Of a stretch of DNA of 32,092 bases, positions 1 through 7,300 are shown piece by piece; within the stretch, counting starts at the first letter, position 1, and every line of letters begins with the position of its first letter. The stretch is from Flavobacteriaceae bacterium (GTDB lineage Bacteria > Bacteroidota > Bacteroidia > Flavobacteriales > Flavobacteriaceae): contig JAHQVM010000057.1 of assembly GCA_019634365.1 (NCBI GenBank), positions 1 to 32,092 of the forward strand, written 5' to 3'. The position numbers and the translations under genes are program-made. The notes below the pieces were generated by a model. It was given only the letters and a program-made list of their open reading frames with translations. It made no database searches and was not told the DNA's origin.

Positions 1-24
1 AACATTCAAGAATTGTTTGCATAA
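1..24 (+). CDS. Possible 3' end of an upstream gene
   Basis: The first 24 bases read as seven sense codons (Asn-Ile-Gln-Glu-Leu-Phe-Ala) followed by TAA. The following gene begins 17 bases later on the same strand, so an upstream plus-strand gene could end here. Nothing about its product can be inferred from so short a piece, and the open frame could be chance. Confidence 0.25.
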   Translation, partial: NIQELFA

Positions 25-41
25 CGAAAGAAAATTAGCTT

Positions 42-236
42 ATGAAAATCTTCATCTATGTATTATTGATTTTAGGTATCGGCCTCATTGTGCTGAATGC
101 CACCAAATTGGATTTTTCTGCCTTATTCCAGGGAGATAGTGGTGTTGCCCTTATTGGCATCTTAGCTGCTGCTTGTTCCATTTTGTTGGCACTCATCCTT
201 CGCACTTCTTTGAAGATTAAAAGCCGAAGAAAGTAA
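42..236 (+). CDS. Small two-helix membrane protein, unknown function
   Basis: A 64-residue protein with two hydrophobic segments (about residues 3-20 and 35-54) separated by a short polar linker containing Asp and Lys. It ends in a basic tail (KIKSRRK), so the C-terminus probably lies in the cytoplasm. I do not recognise a family. The gene ends one base before the stop codon of the convergent S41 protease gene, leaving no room for a separate terminator. It could be the last gene of an operon that starts outside the window. The existence of the gene is likely from its hydrophobic pattern and clean packing; its function is unknown. Confidence 0.6.
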   Translation: MKIFIYVLLILGIGLIVLNATKLDFSALFQGDSGVALIGILAAACSILLALILRTSLKIKSRRK

Positions 237-237
237 T

Positions 238-1833
238 TTATAATTCTGGGAAACGCGACTCCATTTCTAATATCTTGGTGATCATGGGATCATCAATGTT
301 CAGAAAATATTCATACGCATTGGGACCAAACAATTGTTGCGCAATATTGGCCTTAAGTGCTCTTTTCAATTCTTCTTCATATCCGCTGATGTCTATTTGA
401 GCCTCTTCCAAACGTGCATAGGAAATGAAATCTTCGGTAAGGGCTTCATCTACCTCGTAGGATTGGGTGAATTCCTTTAGTGTTACCCCATCGAAATCCC
501 CTCGATTGGCTTCCATGTATTCAAAAATGAAATAGCTCATGAAGCCATTCCTAGTAACATATTCGAGCGTTTCATTTTCCACACTGGTATCTTTGGGCAC
601 AAAAACATCGGGTATAATTCCTCCCCCACCATACACTACTTTCCCTTTAGGCGTAACGAATTTGAGCGAATCGGCCACCTTGATACTGTCTGAGCTACGC
701 ATTTCGCCATTGCGGTATCGATTTTCATAATCACTATAGTAATCGCCATTTCCATTGCCATAAGGGCGTTGGATAGAGCGGCCGGTAGGCGTATAGTATC
801 GGGCTATGGTAAGGCGTACGGCACTTCCATCCCCCAAGGCCATTTCCCGTTGCACCAACCCTTTACCAAAGGACCTTCTGCCCACAATAAGTCCCTTATC
901 ATTATCCTGAAGCGCACCCGCGATGATTTCACTGGCAGAAGCCGAGTTTTCATTAATCAGGACATATAGCTTTCCCTCTTCGAAATCCCCCTTCCGGGTG
1001 GCATAGCTTCTATTCTCATCTCCATTTTTGTTTCGGGTAATGAGCACCAATTTGTCGTCCTTCAGAAACTCATCCAAGATGCGTTCTGCTGCGGAGATAT
1101 ATCCGCCGGGATTATCCCTTAAATCCAACACCAACGTAGACATTCCCTCGTCCACGAGATCGTCCAGAGCCGTTTTAAACTCGCTGAAGGTCGTTTCAGA
1201 AAAACGATTCACCTTGATATAGCCAACTTCGTCCGAAAGTTTATAGGAAGCATCCACACTTACAATAGGAACCCTTTTGCGCTTTAGGGTGAAATCCAAG
1301 AGGTTTGCTTCCCCTTTTCTAAAGACCTTCAGTTTTACCTTACTGTTAATCTCCCCTTTTAAATACTTGGATATGCTATCGCGATGGATGTCCTCACCAA
1401 AAAGTTGTTTCCCATCGGCGTACAAAATACGATCACCTCCTTTGATGCCTGCCTTTGCAGCGGGTCCACCAGCAATGGCCCGTATGACAGCAATGGAATC
1501 GTTGTATGGATAAAAACTCACCCCAATACCCACGAAGTTCCCCCGCATATCATCGGCATTGTCTTCGTATTGATCTACTGGAATGTAAACGGAATGCGGA
1601 TCTAAATTTTCCAAAATACCGTTTACCGTTACATCAACGATACTATCGGTATTGATTTCGTCAACGTATTCGTAGTCGATATAATCGATCAAACGATTGA
1701 GTTTGTCTTTCTTGGAATTGGTGGCAAATATTTTTTCGTTGCTATCCTTGAAATTCAGTTTTGATCCCAGAAATACCCCAAGGAATAGGGCTATTCCCAG
1801 AAACAAAGGCATGTATTTTTTCGCGTTCCCCAT
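238..1833 (-). CDS. S41 family C-terminal processing peptidase
   Basis: A 531-residue serine protease of the CtpA/Tsp family. An N-terminal hydrophobic segment (about residues 8-24) acts as signal anchor and puts the enzyme in the periplasm. A PDZ domain follows (about 90-180, with a GIGV motif near 102 and AGGPAAKAGIKGGD near 121-134), then the S41 catalytic core (about 200-350). Spacing matches the Tsp Ser-Asp-Lys catalytic arrangement: Ser299 in SASASE, Asp310 in ALQD and Lys324 in FGKG. Members cut substrates near exposed C-termini. Its ATG overlaps the TAA of the dCMP deaminase gene by one base (TAATG), so the two are probably translationally coupled. The C-terminal 180 residues beyond the core are typical of Bacteroidota members. 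Confidence 0.93.
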   Translation of the reverse strand: MGNAKKYMPLFLGIALFLGVFLGSKLNFKDSNEKIFATNSKKDKLNRLIDYIDYEYVDEINTDSIVDVTVNGILENLDPHSVYIPVDQYEDNADDMRGNFVGIGVSFYPYNDSIAVIRAIAGGPAAKAGIKGGDRILYADGKQLFGEDIHRDSISKYLKGEINSKVKLKVFRKGEANLLDFTLKRKRVPIVSVDASYKLSDEVGYIKVNRFSETTFSEFKTALDDLVDEGMSTLVLDLRDNPGGYISAAERILDEFLKDDKLVLITRNKNGDENRSYATRKGDFEEGKLYVLINENSASASEIIAGALQDNDKGLIVGRRSFGKGLVQREMALGDGSAVRLTIARYYTPTGRSIQRPYGNGNGDYYSDYENRYRNGEMRSSDSIKVADSLKFVTPKGKVVYGGGGIIPDVFVPKDTSVENETLEYVTRNGFMSYFIFEYMEANRGDFDGVTLKEFTQSYEVDEALTEDFISYARLEEAQIDISGYEEELKRALKANIAQQLFGPNAYEYFLNIDDPMITKILEMESRFPEL

Positions 1834-2261
1834 TAATCCAAATCCGGTATGTGTGTTACTTCAACGCCAGCTTTTCTCAAAAATTTCAATCCACTTTCGT
1901 CCTTGTAGGCTTGCTTAAAAACCACCCGGGAAATCCCGGCTTGATGAATCAGCTTGCTGCATTGCTGGCAGGGCGACATGGTGATGTAAAGTGTGGCTCC
2001 TTTACAGGATTGCGTAGACGCGGCCACCTTGGAGATGGCATTCGCCTCAGCATGTAGGACATACCATTTGGTATAACCTTCCTCGTCTTCACAAATGTTC
2101 TCAAAACCTGTGGGAGTCCCATTGTAACCATCACTGATGATCATTTTATCCTTTACAATAAGCGCTCCTACCTGTTTACGTTTACAATAAGACAATTTGC
2201 TCCACTCGCTTGCCATCCTAAGGTACGCTACGTCGTATTGTCTTTGTTTGTTCTCCGTCAT
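1833..2261 (-). CDS. Deoxycytidylate (dCMP) deaminase family protein
   Basis: A 142-residue zinc-dependent deaminase. The zinc and catalytic motif HAE (His70, Glu72) and the second zinc motif PCQQC (Cys98, Cys101) are both present. The Gly-Tyr-Asn-Gly-Thr-Pro segment near residues 45-50 is characteristic of the dCMP deaminase/ComEB family rather than of cytidine or tRNA deaminases. The expected reaction is dCMP to dUMP, feeding thymidylate synthesis in the cytoplasm. The gene lies 63 bases downstream of the HupE-like gene and overlaps the S41 protease by one base, so the three form one minus-strand operon. A role outside nucleotide metabolism (ComEB-like) cannot be excluded from sequence. Confidence 0.92.
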   Translation of the reverse strand: MTENKQRQYDVAYLRMASEWSKLSYCKRKQVGALIVKDKMIISDGYNGTPTGFENICEDEEGYTKWYVLHAEANAISKVAASTQSCKGATLYITMSPCQQCSKLIHQAGISRVVFKQAYKDESGLKFLRKAGVEVTHIPDLD

Positions 2262-2324
2262 ATAGTAAGTAAGCGAATTTAGCGGTTAGTTACCCCCCAA
2301 CAAAGTGCCTGGGTGTTAAATGTT

Positions 2325-2912
2325 TCAGAAATATTCGACACAGCGCTCTACCGTCATATAGGCGCTTATCAAAGCAATGACCAAGGCGACCAAAATGACC
2401 CAGATGGATTTTTTAACCTTTAGCAGTGATCCCATAAGCATTCCCAATATGAGAACGGCAATGACTATAATGATTTGTGCCACCTCAATTCCCAAGGCAA
2501 AAGAAAGCAAAGGTGCGAATCCACCTTCATCATTAATCTGATTGTAATAACGCCCAAAACCAAATCCATGAATGATTCCGAACAACAAGGTAGTACCCCA
2601 AAGCACCCAATTATTGCTATGGGCCTCCTTGTTTTTCCATGTGGTTAAAAGGACGTAGGCGGCCGTGGCAAAAATGGTTGCAGGAATAAGGATTTCTATA
2701 ATCCCCGAGCTAATAGGCAATATCCCTTTGCTAGCAAGGTACAAGGAAAGGGTATGCCCAAGGGTGAAGAAGGTAACCAATCCCAAGAGGCGTTTCCAAT
2801 CTTTAATCTGAAAGGTAATGGCCAAGGCAATGAGAAAAAGGGCATGATCATACCCTTCTAGATCCAATACGTGCTCCAAACCTAATTTAAAATATAAACT
2901 GAAATCATTCAT
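2325..2912 (-). CDS. HupE/UreJ family membrane protein
   Basis: A 195-residue polytopic protein with about six hydrophobic segments. It has the conserved histidine motifs of the HupE/UreJ_2 family: GLEH at residues 11-14, GYDHALFL at 20-27, LGHT at 51-54 and FGIIHGFGFG at 111-120. Classical HupE and UreJ transport nickel or other metals for hydrogenase or urease. No hydrogenase or urease gene lies nearby, so the substrate here is unknown. It is the first gene of the operon with dCMP deaminase and the S41 protease. No clear TAnnTTTG box is visible in the upstream 100 bases. Confidence 0.85.
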   Translation of the reverse strand: MNDFSLYFKLGLEHVLDLEGYDHALFLIALAITFQIKDWKRLLGLVTFFTLGHTLSLYLASKGILPISSGIIEILIPATIFATAAYVLLTTWKNKEAHSNNWVLWGTTLLFGIIHGFGFGRYYNQINDEGGFAPLLSFALGIEVAQIIIVIAVLILGMLMGSLLKVKKSIWVILVALVIALISAYMTVERCVEYF

Positions 2913-3206
2913 AGTATATAAAACTCCTAAAATTCAAGAAACAAGACAGCCAAAATAGCCAAATTGAGAGGAAATTCATAGCGTTGCCCCAATTTAAGAA
3001 AGGGAAGCTGGGGTATTCCTTTTTCATCATTGTATAAAATGGATACATCCTAATAAAAATCACCCTATCAATTCTATCATTTTACCACTTATTGCAAAAA
3101 TATACCCGTTCATTACTAAAATGTCCCACTTATTACATCTACTGCTTTTGATTGGCATTCTTAGACTATTTTATACCTCATAATCAAGCACTTAAATATT
3201 GGAAGA

Positions 3207-4109
3207 ATGAAGAAAACAGTCTACTTTTTATGGATTTCAATGGGGCTATTTGCCCTAGGATGCTCTCAGGATGATGCATTGGAAAATGAGTTGAATGCCG
3301 ATTTGCAATCTTCGTCTGTTCCCGCAAATGAACAGACCGCATTGGCACGCTACGACCAACAGGAAAAAGGCCTGTATCACGGTCTTTTCTTGGCTAAGTT
3401 TAGCCAAAACCGTGGTAAAATATGGGTGAATGTGGGTAATGATGGTACCTATACCGCCGAGGTTGTTTTACACCATGGTGAAGTGATACATTACGAAAGG
3501 GTGTTGTCCAAATCCACAAATCCAATCGAGGATGACAAAGCCGTCTTTCATTTTACAAGCAGCAACAAGAGTAGCTTTACCTTAGATGTTACAGATTATA
3601 AGAATCCATTGATTCTGAATGCCAAGTTGGATGATGCGCTTTTTCATGGTGTCATCCGAAAACAAACTTCACAAATAGTGCCCACCGTTGCCATGGGCAC
3701 CTATGACGATGGCGCGGGTTTTTCGGGTACTTGGAACTTTATCGCAGATGGCACAAACCCCAATCCTAATGGAACTTCTGCCGGCGCTGAAGGTTTGACA
3801 CATATCATAACCACTCATAGCGGTAATGGTGCCATGTATATGGATCTGGGACCCTTTGAGGTATCACTGGGATGTTTGGGAGAACCTGTTCCAATTCTTA
3901 AAGATTTTGGGTTCACTATTCTAGTGGCAGCTGCGGATCAGATGAGTAATTTCTCACCCTCTTCCAGTACAGTTTGGAGCCTGGAAGGACTCGGGACATT
4001 TTTTCAAAGTTATTCAGATACCAACAACGCCTGTGCAGCAGTCACCGGAGGCACTTTTGTCCATCAATGGAATGGCAATGTATATACAGGTAACATTTTA
4101 ATAGATTAA
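3207..4109 (+). CDS. Putative surface lipoprotein, unknown function
   Basis: A 300-residue protein starting with a lipoprotein signal peptide: a basic start, a hydrophobic stretch and the lipobox Leu-Gly-Cys with Cys19 as the lipidated residue. The residues after it (Ser-Gln-Asp-Asp) resemble the acidic lipoprotein export signal of Bacteroidota, which would place the protein on the cell surface. The rest is rich in Gly, Asn, Thr and aromatic residues with alternating hydrophobic positions, suggesting beta structure. I recognise no domain. It is flanked by 294 bases upstream without a clear promoter box and by a terminator near 4221, so it is probably transcribed alone. Confidence 0.75.
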   Translation: MKKTVYFLWISMGLFALGCSQDDALENELNADLQSSSVPANEQTALARYDQQEKGLYHGLFLAKFSQNRGKIWVNVGNDGTYTAEVVLHHGEVIHYERVLSKSTNPIEDDKAVFHFTSSNKSSFTLDVTDYKNPLILNAKLDDALFHGVIRKQTSQIVPTVAMGTYDDGAGFSGTWNFIADGTNPNPNGTSAGAEGLTHIITTHSGNGAMYMDLGPFEVSLGCLGEPVPILKDFGFTILVAAADQMSNFSPSSSTVWSLEGLGTFFQSYSDTNNACAAVTGGTFVHQWNGNVYTGNILID

Positions 4110-4220
4110 TTAGCAACGATCTGATCCCTACCACTGATTTACAATATTTTAAAGATTAGCGAATTGGGTAGAATTTCATAACTTTAAGAGGAAAAAGTAA
4201 AACAATCTTCATACTAGTAT

Positions 4221-4251
4221 AGCCCGTATCTTCATATGGGCTTTTTGTTTT
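4221..4251 (+). terminator. Rho-independent terminator
   Basis: Stem AGCCCGTAT / ATATGGGCT (one G-T wobble) with a CTTC loop, followed by a T-rich tail. It lies 112 bases after the lipoprotein gene and before the giant adhesin gene, and so separates their transcription. The remaining bases of the 283-base gap (4110-4392) show no exact TAnnTTTG box. Confidence 0.75.
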
Positions 4252-4392
4252 TATATTCCTCATTATGAGCTTTTTATAAAAATGCATCCCTATATGCACC
4301 CCTCCCATTTTTCTTTTTTTTACAGATTCCTATTATTCTTGTTCCAATTAAAGGCAACCTACTCTAGTTCTTAGGCCCCAACCAACCCCATT

Positions 4393-7300
4393 ATGAAAAA
4401 AAGACTACTCCTCTGGCTTTGTTTTTTAACCATTTCCGCGACCAGCATCAGTTACAATGGCAGTGCTCATTGGATAGAGAATGTCACCACACCTGATGCC
4501 GTTTGTACCGATATAACGGTTTATTTGGATACTAACGGAATGGCATCCATCGTTGCTTCCGATGTGGATGGAGGATCCTCAGATCCCGATGGAATCGCAA
4601 GTCTTTCTATCGATATTTCTAATTTCGATTGCAGTACAATTGGAACCAATTCGGTTACGCTTACCGTTACGGATGTGCTTGGAAATTCGGCAACATGTAC
4701 TGCCACTGTTACCGTAGAAGATATCATCGGGCCCACATTCAATATTGCGGGACCCCCTGCAGGATTGCCTGCTCCGCCCACTTCCATTCTAAGTACAGTT
4801 ACCGAAGCCCAATTCTTCGGAATCCTTTACGATCTCGATATCCCATCGCCCGCTGGCTTCAGTACGGGCATTCCATATATAACAGACAACTCCGGAGTAA
4901 CCGGTATAGATCCTGATCGAATTGCCTACTACATGGAACTGGATGGCGAATGGGTATGGGCATCCATGAGCGACTTTACCGGAGGGGATTTAGTCGCCAT
5001 GGGAGTTCCCAACAGTACTTCCAATCCTGCACGGTACGCCAATATCGTTTCGGACATGAACATTAACACCAATAGCCCAAACATAACACCTGCCATGGGA
5101 ATAAATACAGGGAATGTTGAAATTTGGTATCGAAACTACAGCACCAATGCAGATCAGAATATAGGAGGTTCTGGGACCAATTACGATTTGGATGATAGGT
5201 TTAGCAATTCAGGCAGCTATGGTAGTTTCCAAGTGCACAACCATGGGGCTGGAGAGACGCTTTTTGCGCTCAATCGCTTTAATTCAACCTCCGGGAACGT
5301 AGATATCGGTATCGGAAACAGTCCAGCTGGAAATCCCGATTATACATCAGAACAAAACGGAGCCAGTTTTACAGACAGGCGGCTTCTCATCCTTGTAAGC
5401 GATCCAATCGTTCCTGAAATCACCATACCATTAGACGCTACCGGATTTGCAAGCATCAGCATCACAGATTTTACGGTTTCCGCTTCCGACAATTGCGGAA
5501 CAGCTACGCTAAGCCTAAGCCAAACCGCATTTACATGTAGTGATCTTGGAGCCAATCAAATTAAGATTTCAGCTACCGACGACTATGGAAACAGCACGAC
5601 CATCGACGCCATAGTCAATGTTGAAGATATTACACCTCCGGCAATCACTTGCCCAGCCGATATTACCGTGAGCAATGATCCAGGAAGTTGTGATGCCTAC
5701 GTAACAGTTCCTGTACCAACCATTACGGATGAATGCATCACCCATGAGGCAGCAATGAATTTTGATGGATCCAATGATTATATGCTTTCCTACATCGATG
5801 CTACTTCTACCGATTTTACCATGGAAGCGTGGTTTAAGGCCAATTCTTCCGTAGGTGGATTCCGCACCATCATCTGCTGGCAAAAAACGGGACGCAACCA
5901 CGAAACATCTTTGGCTGTGGCCAACACCGGAGTACTGCGCCTAGGACAATTCGATTATCAACCTCCTACACGATTTCAGGAAATTATTGGAACCACCAAC
6001 GTTAGAGACGACCAGTGGCATCACGTAGCGGCTGTAAAATCGGGTGATGATTGGACCTTATATTTGGACGGTGTTGCGGAAGGGACACTCACATTGCATC
6101 CAAACAACTCGTCCTTTTCAGGATTAACGGATTTGAGGGTTGGAAATATTCAATTCAATGGAGGGGGTCGCGGCGAACACTTTAATGGTGAAATTGACGA
6201 AGTGCGAATCTGGGACATTCCCTTGACACAGGCCCAAATACAAACCAATATGAATGTATCCCTTACAGGAAACGAAACCGGACTAAAAACCTTATTCAAT
6301 TTTAACGAAGGGATCGCCTGTGCGGATAATTCAGGATTCACAACCATTAATGACAAAGTCTCGGGAGCTGTGGGCACCTTATTCAATTTTGATGGCCTTG
6401 ACGGTTCTTTAGGATGCGACTCTAATTTCACAGACACATTACTTCCCCCGATTGTTATTACCAACGACAACAACAATACAGAAGATGCCTCCGGAACCTA
6501 CCCGGTTGGAACCACTACAGTAGCATGGACCATAACCGATCTCAATGGAAATAGCTCCGTTTGCTCAGTCAATGTTACTGTAGAAGATACCGAACTCCCA
6601 GTGGCAGCATGCCAAGACTTTACCGCTCAATTGGATGCTACAGGAACCGCATCCGTTTCCGCAACCGATGTTGACAATGGATCGACCGATAATTGTGGTA
6701 TTGCAAGCACCACATTAGACATCATAAGTTTCGATTGTAGCGATATCGGCGCAAATACGATTACAATGTCAGTAACAGATCCCAGTGGTAATATTTCTAC
6801 GTGCACTTCTATTATCACTGTAGAGGATAATATTGCTCCAACAGCTTTGTGCCAGGACATCACTGTCCAATTGGATGCCACTGGATCTGTTTCTATTAGC
6901 GATAGTGATATTGATAACGGATCTTACGACAATTGTAGTTTTACAAGTACCATAACTCCAAATACGTTTTCTTGTGCTAACATTGGAGTGAATACCGTTA
7001 CGTATACACTTACTGATTCTTCTGGAAACTCAACAACCTGCAATGCTTTGGTTACAGTGGAAGATACTGTGGCCCCTGCGACAATTTGTCAAGACATCAC
7101 CATTCAGTTAGATTCCAGTGGTATGGCAAGCATTACCGCAACCGAAGTGGATGGCGGGAGCACCGACGCCTGTGGCATTGCGAGTTCTACCATAGATATT
7201 TTAGATTTTGATTGTGATGATATTGGAATCAATACTATAACGTTAACCATCACAGACGTAAACGGCAACACTTCGAGTTGCATTGCTCAGGTAACTGTCG

